The translations under genes and the position numbers were made by a program. From Micromonospora inyonensis (lineage in GTDB: Bacteria > Actinomycetota > Actinomycetes > Mycobacteriales > Micromonosporaceae): a stretch of DNA of 64,000 bases. A model generated the notes under the pieces. It searched no databases, was not told where the DNA came from, and saw nothing but the letters and a program-made list of their open reading frames with translations. Where the stretch lies: positions 3,100,001-3,164,000 of the forward strand of contig NZ_FMHU01000001.1 in the NCBI RefSeq assembly GCF_900091415.1. The letters are read 5' to 3'. Shown in pieces: positions 39,075 through 47,600 of the stretch (within the stretch, counting starts at the first letter, position 1; every line of letters begins with the position of its first letter).

Positions 39075-41210
39075 GTGTCCCTCGCACCGCCACCCCGTGT
39101 TCCCGTACCGGTGCCGGAGCCCGCCGTCGTCGCGGTCGTGCTGCTGTTCGTCGTCGCCGGCCCGGCCACCCCCGCCTGCCGGGCCGCGGTCGCCACCGGC
39201 GGACTGTGCGCCGTCGCCCTGCTGCACGCCGTCGGGCCGCTCCCGGTGCCGGGACGCGCGCCCCGACCGGCCGGTGTCCGACTGCGGGCGGCGACCGAGG
39301 CGGTCGGCCTCGGGCTCGGCCTCGCCTTCGCCAGCTGGATGCTGCTGCCCGCCGGTGCCGCGCCGGTGCCCGTCCGGGCGGCCCTGGTGGTCGCCGCCGT
39401 CGGCATCTCGGCGGTCCTGGTCACCGCCCCGACCGATGGCCCGTCCCCGGTCGGGGCGGTCGTCTGGCGGGCGGGTGCCGTGACGGGCCAACTCGGCCTG
39501 GCCGGGCTGGTGCTGCTCCACGCCTACCGGGCCCCGCAGGAGGCGACGCTGCCGGTGGCTCTCCTGACCGCGGCGGGGGCGCTGCTGACCGCGTCCGGTG
39601 CCCGCCGGCTGGCCCGCGCGGCCCCGCCACAGCGCACCGCCCCGGGAGGGCTCTGGCCCCGGATCACCGCCCCGGCCGTGATCGCGGCCCTGGCCGCCGG
39701 CTACCACCTCGTCCGGGTCGGGGAGTTCGACCGCACCGAGGTCGTGCTCGGCCTGGCGGTGATCCCGCCGATGGTCGTCCGCGAGCTGCTGACCGTCGCG
39801 GACACCCGTCGCCTCGGTGGGCGGGAGGCCCGCGGTGCCGACGAGGGACTCCAGCGGGAGGCCCGCGACGCCGACGAGGGACGCCAGCGGGAGGCCCGCG
39901 ACGCCGACGAGCGACGCCGTCCGGAGCCGGTGCCGGATCTCGCCGGCACCGATCACCTCACCGGACTGGCCGACCGGCGGGAGCTGCGTCGGGCGCTGAC
40001 CGGTCGGCGGGCCGGGACGGGGGAACCCGCCACGCTGCTCGTGCTGGACCTGCACGGCCTCTGCGCCGTCGACGACGGCAGCGGGCCGACCGCGGGCGAC
40101 CGGGTGCGCGTCGAGGCGGCCCGACGGCTGCGCGCCACCGCCGGTCCGGACGACCTGGTCGCCCGCCTGGCCGGGGACCAGTTCGCGGTGGTCGTCGGGA
40201 GCGGGTCGGTGCCCGCGTACGGGCTCGCCCTCCGCCTGCTCGACGCGCTCACCGCGCCGTACCGGCTGCCCGGCGCGTACGTGCGCCTGGAGGTGAGCAT
40301 CGGGCTGGCCGACACCGCCGCCGGCAGTGCCGACGACGTGCTGCGGCAGGCGGACCTGGCCCGGCGGCGGGCCAGCCAGCTCGGCCGGGACCGGATCGAG
40401 TGGTACGACGTCTTCCTCGAGGAGCAGTTGGTCCGCCGGCTGGACCTGGAGCGGGAACTGGCCGGTGCGGTGGCCCGGGGTGAGCTGGACCTGGTCTACC
40501 AGCCGGTGCACGGGCTGGCCGACCGGGTGCCGGTGGGCACCGAGGCGCTGCTGCGCTGGCGCAGCCCCCTGCTCGGCACCGTGCTTCCCGCCGAGCTGAT
40601 CCCGGTCGCGGTCGACCTCGGCCTGCTCGGCGAGGTGGGGCAGTGGGTGCTGGACCGGGCCTGCCGGCAGCTCGCCGCCTGGTCGGCGGTGCACCCGTCG
40701 CTCTGGATGGCGGTCAACGTGACCCCGGAGGAGCTGACCGCCGCGGACGTCGTCACCCGGGTGGCGGACACCCTCGCCCGGTACGGGGTGCCGGCCGAAC
40801 GGCTGGTGGTCGAGGTCGGCGAGGCCGGGCTCGACGTCGACCTGCCGACCGTGGTGGCCCGGCTGGCCGGGCTGCGTTCCCTCGGCGTCCGGACCGCGCT
40901 GGACGACTTCCACGCCGGCCGTGCCTCGCTGCGGCGGCTGCGGGAGCTGCCGATCGACCTGGTCAAGGTCGATCCGCGGGCGGTCGGTGGCGGCGAGGGG
41001 GAGCAGCCCCTGGTCGACGTGGTGGCGAACCTGGCCCGGCGGCTCGGGCTGGAGGTCGTGGTGGAGGAACTGGAGTCGACAGGTCAGGTCGACCGGGCGT
41101 ACCAGGCCGGCTGCCGGTACGGGCAGGGCTTCGCGCTCTCCCGCCCGGCGACCGCTGAGCGGGTGGAGGCGCTCCTGGAGGAGCACCCGTCACCCGGCGC
41201 GTTCGCCTGA
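39075..41210 (+). CDS. degenerate GGDEF-EAL membrane protein
   Basis: This 711-aa protein has an N-terminal set of transmembrane helices (to about 250), a linker with three 11-residue repeats, then GGDEF-like and EAL-like domains. The GGDEF motif is AGDQF (366-370), so cyclase activity is unlikely. The EAL keeps Glu490, but DDFHAGRAS replaces DDFGTGYSS, VEVGEAGL replaces xxTExxL, and EELES replaces EGVE. Phosphodiesterase activity is doubtful and a binding or regulatory role is more likely. GGAGG 8 nt before the GTG at 39075 decides this start over the GTG at 39066. Confidence 0.85.
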   Translation: MSLAPPPRVPVPVPEPAVVAVVLLFVVAGPATPACRAAVATGGLCAVALLHAVGPLPVPGRAPRPAGVRLRAATEAVGLGLGLAFASWMLLPAGAAPVPVRAALVVAAVGISAVLVTAPTDGPSPVGAVVWRAGAVTGQLGLAGLVLLHAYRAPQEATLPVALLTAAGALLTASGARRLARAAPPQRTAPGGLWPRITAPAVIAALAAGYHLVRVGEFDRTEVVLGLAVIPPMVVRELLTVADTRRLGGREARGADEGLQREARDADEGRQREARDADERRRPEPVPDLAGTDHLTGLADRRELRRALTGRRAGTGEPATLLVLDLHGLCAVDDGSGPTAGDRVRVEAARRLRATAGPDDLVARLAGDQFAVVVGSGSVPAYGLALRLLDALTAPYRLPGAYVRLEVSIGLADTAAGSADDVLRQADLARRRASQLGRDRIEWYDVFLEEQLVRRLDLERELAGAVARGELDLVYQPVHGLADRVPVGTEALLRWRSPLLGTVLPAELIPVAVDLGLLGEVGQWVLDRACRQLAAWSAVHPSLWMAVNVTPEELTAADVVTRVADTLARYGVPAERLVVEVGEAGLDVDLPTVVARLAGLRSLGVRTALDDFHAGRASLRRLRELPIDLVKVDPRAVGGGEGEQPLVDVVANLARRLGLEVVVEELESTGQVDRAYQAGCRYGQGFALSRPATAERVEALLEEHPSPGAFA
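39822..39920. repeat. 33-bp in-frame tandem repeat, 3 copies
   Basis: Units start at 39822, 39855 and 39888 and encode REARGADEGLQ, REARDADEGRQ and REARDADERRR. The period keeps the frame. The highly charged segment probably forms a helix between the membrane part and the GGDEF-like domain. Confidence 0.88.
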
Positions 41211-41219
41211 CCGGGGCGG

Positions 41220-41264
41220 CCCCAGCACCGGCCGTCGGCTCGCGCCTCGTGCTTGGTGCTGGGG
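41220..41264. terminator. bidirectional hairpin between convergent genes
   Basis: CCCCAGCACC (41220-41229) pairs perfectly with GGTGCTGGGG (41255-41264) around a GC-rich loop. It lies between the stops of the degenerate GGDEF-EAL gene and the secreted-protein gene. Confidence 0.65.
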
Positions 41265-41273
41265 TGGCGGCGG

Positions 41274-41777
41274 TCAGCGGGAGACGAGCCGGAGGGGTGA
41301 GGTCTGGGTGTGGGCCGGGGACGGCGTGGCGTAGCTGTAGTTCACGATCACCTGGTGCTGCCCGGCGTACCGGTACGGGCTGAGGATCTTCGTCACCGGG
41401 TCCAGGACGGCGAGCCGGAACAGCCAGCCGCGCTGTGCGGAGAGGCCCTGCCAGGCCGTGGTGTTGCCGGTGGCCCAGCCGTTGGGCAGGTCGAGGCAGA
41501 GCAACTGCCCCGGGCCGTTCGGGTTGCAGAGCTGGGCGATCACGTTCGACTGGTTGGAGATGGAGTACGACCAGTAGATCGTGTCGATCGATGAGGCCGC
41601 CGGGGCGCTGGACGGCGCGTTGACGGTGGTGCTGGAGTACCACCAGTTGGTCTGGTACAGGACGGGGCCGGTCGGGTTGACGACGTAGGCGGCGTCGGAG
41701 GCTTGGGCGGCGGAGGTGGGTAGCAGCACGGCGATCACGGCGACGATCACGATGCCGAATCTTCGGACGGTGGTCAC
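41274..41777 (-). CDS. secreted protein of unknown function
   Basis: This 167-aa protein has a clear Sec signal peptide (VTTVRRFGIVIVAVIAVLLP, cleavage likely after AAQA). The mature part is rich in Ser, Thr, Asn, Tyr and Trp, with a Cys pair (QLCNPNGPGQLLCLDLP), and may be a beta-sandwich. I recognise no family. The GTG at 41777 is supported by GGAGG at 8-nt spacing and by the position of the signal peptide. Confidence 0.75.
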   Translation of the reverse strand: MTTVRRFGIVIVAVIAVLLPTSAAQASDAAYVVNPTGPVLYQTNWWYSSTTVNAPSSAPAASSIDTIYWSYSISNQSNVIAQLCNPNGPGQLLCLDLPNGWATGNTTAWQGLSAQRGWLFRLAVLDPVTKILSPYRYAGQHQVIVNYSYATPSPAHTQTSPLRLVSR

Positions 41778-41901
41778 AGGCGACCTCCATTCGTGGGAAG
41801 GCCACAAACCTAGCCTTGGGTGCCGTCCTGACTGCAGAGGGTAAACATCCATTGGTCGTCACCCGTCAGCAGGATGGCGATCGAGGCCGGCGTGGTGGCG
41901 T

Positions 41902-41907
41902 TAGGGT
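41902..41907 (+). promoter_or_regulatory. leaderless -10 box (TAGGGT) for the MazG-like gene
   Basis: TAGGGT is 8 nt before the ATG at 41916, without a Shine-Dalgarno between. Confidence 0.45.
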
Positions 41908-41915
41908 CGCTTCCC

Positions 41916-42284
41916 ATGACGACCAGCAGCGACCCGGGGATCGACGCCCTCGCCGCCGCACTGCGACGGTTCGCCGACGAGCGCGACTGGGGGCAGTTCC
42001 ACACGCCGAAGAATCTCGCCATGGCGCTCGCCGGTGAGGTGGGGGAGTTGCTCGCCGAGTTGCAGTGGCTGACCCCGGAGGAATCCGTAGCGGTCATGGC
42101 CGACCCGGGGGCCGGCGGCCGGGTCCGCGCCGAGATCGGCGACGTGATGATCTACCTGGTCCGGCTGGCCGACGCCCTCGGGATCGACCTGGTCGAGGCG
42201 GCCACCGACAAGCTCGCCGACTCGGCCCGCCGGTACCCCGTCGAAAATGCCCGGGGCTCAGCCGCCAAGGCTGCCGGGGAGTAG
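41916..42284 (+). CDS. MazG-like nucleotide pyrophosphohydrolase
   Basis: This 122-aa all-alpha NTP pyrophosphohydrolase contains WGQFHTPKNLAMALAGEVGELLAELQWLTPEE, in which the ExxxE pair binds Mg, followed by RAEIGDVMIYLVRLADALGIDLVEAATDKLADSARRYPV with the second ExxD pair. Single-domain MazG-like enzymes clean up non-canonical or alarmone-related nucleotides. This is the last ordinary gene before the defence island. MazG-type genes also occur in phages and defence regions, so a link is possible but not shown. Confidence 0.85.
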   Translation: MTTSSDPGIDALAAALRRFADERDWGQFHTPKNLAMALAGEVGELLAELQWLTPEESVAVMADPGAGGRVRAEIGDVMIYLVRLADALGIDLVEAATDKLADSARRYPVENARGSAAKAAGE

Positions 42285-42300
42285 TCAGACCGGCTCCGGT

Positions 42301-42306
42301 TAGAGT
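42301..42306 (+). promoter_or_regulatory. possible -10 box (TAGAGT) of the DUF2075 gene
   Basis: TAGAGT lies about 90 nt before the ATG at 42397. The gap 42285-42396 holds no other recognisable signal. Confidence 0.25.
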
Positions 42307-42396
42307 CGTGGGCAGTAAGCGGTCCGACGGGCTTCCGCACCAGGGATATGCCCCCCATCCGCACGATCACTTCGTGCTGCCCGGGGGCTCCTGTCG

Positions 42397-44299
42397 ATGT
42401 CGGCGTACCGAACGTCCGCAAATGGTCTGCTGCGTCTGTCCACTGAGGACACGCTCGTGGATGTACTGACCGAGCACGCCCGGTTCAACGGCCATGGTGC
42501 CGGCCCGGCCGAGAAGCGGTCGTGGGCAAGGAGCCTGCCGGTGCTGGCGCAGGATCTTGTCGACGCCGGGCTGAGCCAGGTAGAGGTGCTCGTCGAGTAT
42601 CAGCTTCCGCTGACCAGCCGCCGGGTCGACGCGGTGCTCGCCGGCGTCGACCCCCGTACCGGTGAGCTATCTGGTCGTCGAGCTGAAGCAGTGGTCCTAC
42701 GCGACCGCGTACGAGGACTCCGACACGCTCGTCGCCGTGGAGCAGGTGCCGGGTCCACGGCTGCATCCGGGTGTGCAGGTCGAGGAGTACTGCCGCTACC
42801 TGACCGACTTCCTCGGCATTCTCGGCCGGGACGCGAAGCCGCTACGGGGCGCGGCGTACCTGCACAACGCGGTCGACCGGGACGTCGCCGACCTGCTCGA
42901 CCGTCCGGCGACCGAACAGAGCCGGATCTTCACCAAGCAGCGGCGCGGGCAGTGGCTCGACCACCTGCGGAGCCGCTTCGCTCCGGACTCCGGTGCGGGT
43001 GCCGGCGACCGCTTCCTGACCAGCACCGTCCGCCCGAGCCGGCACCTGCTGGCGTACGCGGCGGCGGAGCTGAAGGAACGCTCGCACTTCATCCTGCTCG
43101 ACGAGCAGCGCGTGGCGTACGAGTTGGTCATGCACGCGGTGGAGCGGGCCCGGACGGGCAACCACAAGCGGGCCGTGGTGGTGGCCGGCGGACCGGGCAG
43201 CGGCAAGAGCGTCATCGCGCTGTCCGTCCTCGGTGAGCTGGCCCGGCGTAACCGGACGGTGTTGCACGCCACCGGATCCCGATCGTTCACCCAGACCCTG
43301 CGCCGCTATGCCGGTCGCGGGTCGACCCGGCTGCAGAGCCTGTTCAAGTACTTCAACAGCTTCATGAGCGCCGAACCGAACGACGTCGAGGTGCTGATCT
43401 GCGACGAGGCGCACCGGATCCGGGAGACCTCGGTCAACCGGTTCACCACGAAGGACCGGCGGACCGCCGCCCGGCCGCAGATCGAGGAGTTGTTCGCCGC
43501 CGCCCGTGTGCCGGTCTTCCTGCTCGACGAGCACCAGGTGGTGAAGCCCGGTGAGCTGGGCAACGTCGAGGTCATCTCGGCCTACGCGGAGAAGCTGGGG
43601 CTGGAGGTGGAGGTCGTCTCGCTGCACGACCAGTTCCGCTGCGGCGGCAGCGAGGCGTACGAACAGTGGGTCCTCGACCTGCTCGGCCTCGACGGTGGGG
43701 AACCCACGGTCTGGACCGGCGACGGCCGGTTCGACGTGCACGTGGTCGACTCGCCGGAGGAGTTGGAGGCATACCTGGCCGAGCGGCAGGGTGTGAGCGG
43801 GACCGCGCGGATGTCCGCCGGGTACTGCTGGCCCTGGAGCGATCCCCGCCCGGACGGCACGCTGGTGCCCGACGTGACCGTCGGCGGCTGGGCCCGGCCG
43901 TGGAACGTCAAGAGCGAGCGGAGCGTGGGCGACGCGCCGGGCAGCGCGTTCTGGGCCACCGATCCGAACGGCTTCGGTCAGGTGGGATGCGTCTACACCG
44001 CGCAGGGCTTCGAGTACGACTGGTCGGGCGTGATCATCGGCCCGGACCTGGTGGCCCGGGACGGGAAGCTGGTCACCCGGCGCGCGGAGTCGAAGGATCC
44101 GGCGTTCCGCAGCCGCAAGGCGGTCAGCGACCTCGAGGCGGACCGGCTGATCCGTAACACCTACAAGGTGCTGCTGACCCGCGGCCTGCGCGGCACGGTC
44201 ATCTACGCGACGGACCCGGAGACCCGGGAGCACCTGCGTGGCCTGGTCCGGGTCGAGCGGGCCCCGGAGACCCGGTACGAGGTCGACCGGGACCGGTAG
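42397..44299 (+). pseudogene. PD-(D/E)XK nuclease-DUF2075 helicase gene, frameshifted
   Basis: Two adjoining frames together encode a protein of about 633 residues. Frame one (from the ATG at 42397) gives SRRVDAVLAGVDPRTGE. Frame two resumes at about 42665 with YLVVELKQW, completing a PD-(D/E)XK nuclease site (Asp ... Glu-x-Lys). It continues with the DUF2075 P-loop helicase: Walker A VVVAGGPGSGKSVIAL, Walker B VLICDEAHRIRE, and the C-terminal YTAQGFEYDWSGVIIGPDL. The shift lies at 42660-42670. Family members as I recall them read GEPSYVVVELKQW there, so a few bases are lost. It may be a pseudogene, a sequencing error or a switchable gene. Position and orientation put it in front of pglW. Confidence 0.75.
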
Positions 44300-44327
44300 C
44301 CACCAGCGCGCGACGCTGGGTACAGCG

Positions 44328-44627
44328 GTGGAGGAGCTGGTCGGCCGGGTCTGCGCGTTCACCGACAGGTCGCGGGCGTACTTCACCGTCGCCGGACACC
44401 CCGGCGACGGGTGGCGTCCAGCTCCGGCCGTTCCGCCATCTCCGCAGTTCAGGCGTGACGTCGAGGGTATCCCGGCGAGCCGGGACGGCATTGTCGCTTG
44501 GCTGACGGAATGTCGACCCTGGCGTCCTTCCACAGTGGCCGGTACCGTGCACGGGATCGTAGGGCGGCTTGACAACCGGGGAGTGGTGCGAATGATCGCG
44601 CGGGGGCGCACGGTGCGACATGCGTGA
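44328..44627 (+). CDS. possible small ORF overlapping the pglW start
   Basis: A GTG-initiated 99-codon frame (VEELVGRVCAFTDRSRAYFTVAG ... RMIARGRTVRHA) has clean third-position G/C bias in its first half and overlaps the pglW ATG by 8 bp. The second half loses the bias, and no ribosome-binding site is seen. It is either a small coupled gene or an intergenic leader. Beyond this and a promoter, 44300-44619 shows nothing. Confidence 0.3.
   Translation: MEELVGRVCAFTDRSRAYFTVAGHPGDGWRPAPAVPPSPQFRRDVEGIPASRDGIVAWLTECRPWRPSTVAGTVHGIVGRLDNRGVVRMIARGRTVRHA
44569..44596 (+). promoter_or_regulatory. sigma-70-like promoter of pglW
   Basis: A consensus -35 TTGACA (44569-44574) is separated by 16 bp from AATGAT (44591-44596), 4 of 6 to TATAAT. 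Transcription would start near 44603, about 17 nt before the pglW ATG. Perfect TTGACA is rare in this DNA. Confidence 0.45.
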
Positions 44628-47600
44628 GGACTCACCGCGCTGGGAGCAGATCAACCCGAGTGCGTTCCAGCACGAGCAGGAGGGCCTGCGCGAACTGGCG
44701 TCGTACCTGCCGGACGCGGAGCCGTACCACGTCTGGGCGAACGTGGAGTTCGTCGGCACCGACGGCTCGATCAACGAGGTCGACGCGCTGGTGCTCACCC
44801 GAAGCGGTCTCTACGTCATCGAGCTGAAGCACTGGCAGGGCAGCATCGCCGGGGACGGCCAGCAGTGGCGCCGCAGGCTCCCCAGCGGGCGTGTCCGGGT
44901 GGAGGACAGCCCGCTGATCCTCGCCAACCGCAAGGCCAAGCGGCTGCGCAGCGTCATCCAGCAGTACGCCCCGCCCACCGCGAAGATCCCGTTCGTCCAC
45001 GCGGCGGTCTTCCTGCACGCCCGCACCATCCGCTCCGAACTGGACGACATCGGCCGCCAGCACGTCTACGGCCTCGACGGCAACCCCGGCCGGCTCGACA
45101 GCCTCAAGCGGATGCTCCTCGCCCCGCCCACGGACGTCCGGCACCACGTCGACGCCGTCCGGGGCCGGCAGATCGTCGAGCTGGTCAAAGGCGCGAAGAT
45201 CCGCCCCTCGGTGGCCGACCGCCGGGTCAACCAGTTGCAACTGCACCAGCGTCCCTTCGCCGAGGGCAACGGCTGGCAGGACTTCCTCGCCGACCACACC
45301 GTCGACCCCACCCAACTGCGCCGGGTCAGGTTCTACCTGACCAGCCGGGCCGCCGAGGAGGACGTACCGGCGATCCGGCACGCCGCCGAGCGGGAGTTCC
45401 GCCTGCTGCAGGGCATCCACCACCCGGGCATCGCCCGCGCGCTCGACCTGGTCGAGCACCCGTGGGGGCCGGCGGTCGTCTTCGACCACCACAAGGACTG
45501 GGTACGCCTCGACCAGTGGCTCGGCGAGCGGGACGGCAAGCTGCAACTGGCCCAGCGGCTGCAACTCGTCCAGGATCTCGCCGAGATCGTCGACCACGCG
45601 CATTCCCGGCGGCTCTCGCACCGCTCCCTCAACCCCCGGGCCGTCTACGTCTGTGACCCGGAGAGCGCCCGCCCGACCCTGGTGGTCACCGACTGGCAGA
45701 CCGGCGGCCGGATCCCCGGCACCCGGCTCACCTCGCTCGGCGCGGCCACCGACCCGGCCAGCCTGGAACTCTTCTTCGACGACGCGGTCCGCCGCTACCA
45801 GGCCCCCGAGGCGGCCACCCTCGACAGCCTCCCCGGCCACCAGCTCGATCTCTTCTCACTCGGCGCGCTCGCGTACCGGATCTTCTCCGGGGTGGAGCCG
45901 GCGGCCTCCGCCGAGGAACTGGTCGTCGCGGTCGCCGACGGCGGCCTGCAACTCGCCGCGGTCGCCGACGGCATGCCGCAGTACCTCGTCCAGGCCATCT
46001 ACGACGCGACCCGGGGTGATCCGGCCCAGCGGATGAAGCGGGTCGGCGAGTTCCTCCAATGGCTCGACGCGGTGTGGGAGGAGCTGACCGCGCCGGAGCC
46101 GGAGCCGGTGGTCGACCCCCTGCACGCCCACCGGGGCGACGTGCTCGACGGTGGCCTGCAGGTGCTGCGCAACCTGGGCAGCGGGGCGACCGCCATCGCC
46201 CTGCTGGTCGCCGAGGACACCCCGGAGGGGCGGCGCGAGCTTGTGCTCAAGGTGGCCCGGGACGAACAGTACGCCGACCGCTTCGCCGCCGAGGCGCGTA
46301 CCGTCGACAAGCTCCGCGACTCCCGGGTGGCCGCGCTGGCCCGTGGCCCGGTGAAGGTCGGCCGCCGCACCGCCCTACTGCTGGAGAACGCCGGCGAACG
46401 CACCCTCGCCGAGGAGCTGCGCGGCGGCCGGCTCGCCCTGGACCTGCTGGAACGCTACGGCCGGGACCTGCTGGAGATCGTCGCCTTCCTCGACGGTCAG
46501 GGCGTCTGGCACCGCGACATCAAACCCGCGAACCTCGCCTCCCGCCCCCGGCCGAAGGACAAGCAGCCGCACCTCTGCATCTTCGACTTCTCCCTGGCGT
46601 CCGTCCCCGCCGACCAGCTCCGCGCGGGCACCACCGGCTACCTGGACCCGTTCCTCGGGCCGCCGCGCCGGCTGCGCTACGACGCCGCCGCCGAACGGTT
46701 CGCCGTCGCCGTCACCCTCTACGAGATGGCCACCGGCGCGCTGCCGAGGTGGGGTGACGGGGCCAACCCGGCCACGGTCAGCGTCGAGGTCACCCTCGAC
46801 CCGGCCGCCTTCGACCCGGCCGTCGCGGACCGGCTGGTGGCCTTCTTCGCCAAGGCCCTCGCCCGGGACACCGCCGCCCGCTTCGACACCCTCGACGAGA
46901 TGACCGACGCGTGGCGGGCCATCTTCCGGGAGATCCCGGAACCGGCGGCGGTCACCGACGACACCGGCAGTCCCGCGCCGCTCGGCCGGACCTCGCCGTT
47001 GGAGGGCACCGAGCTGACCGCCCGCGCCCGCTCCGCCCTGGAACGGCTCGGCATCACCACCGTCGGCGAACTGCTCGACGCCGAACCCTCCGCGCTCACC
47101 CGGGCCAGGGGCGTCCCGGATGCCACCCGCAAGGAGATCCTGGCCCGCACCCGCGAGCTGCGCGACCTGCTCGACGCCACCGGCACCGCGCCGCCCGGCC
47201 CGACCACAGCCCCGCAGGCGCAGGGGATCGAGGCGCTCTGCGCCACCCTGCTGCCCGCCCCGACCGGCCGCGCCACCTGGCACCGCACCGCCCTGCAGGT
47301 GCTGCTCGGTCAGGCCGCCACCGGCGACGGCGACTACCTGCGCTGGCCCTCCCAGGCGGACGCGGCACGGGCGGTCGGCAAGAGCCAGCCGGAGCTGTTC
47401 CGCGCGATCCGGCGCGCGGTCGACCGGGACTGGCAGCCCCACCCGGCCCTGACCCTGGTCCGCGACGAGATCGTGGTCCTGCTCGACGGGCGCGGCGGGG
47501 TGATGTCCGCCGAGGAGATCGCCGAGGCCCTCATCGCCGCGCGCGGCTCCTACACTCCCGAGCCGAAACGCACCGCGCAGGCGATCGGCCTGGTCCGGGC

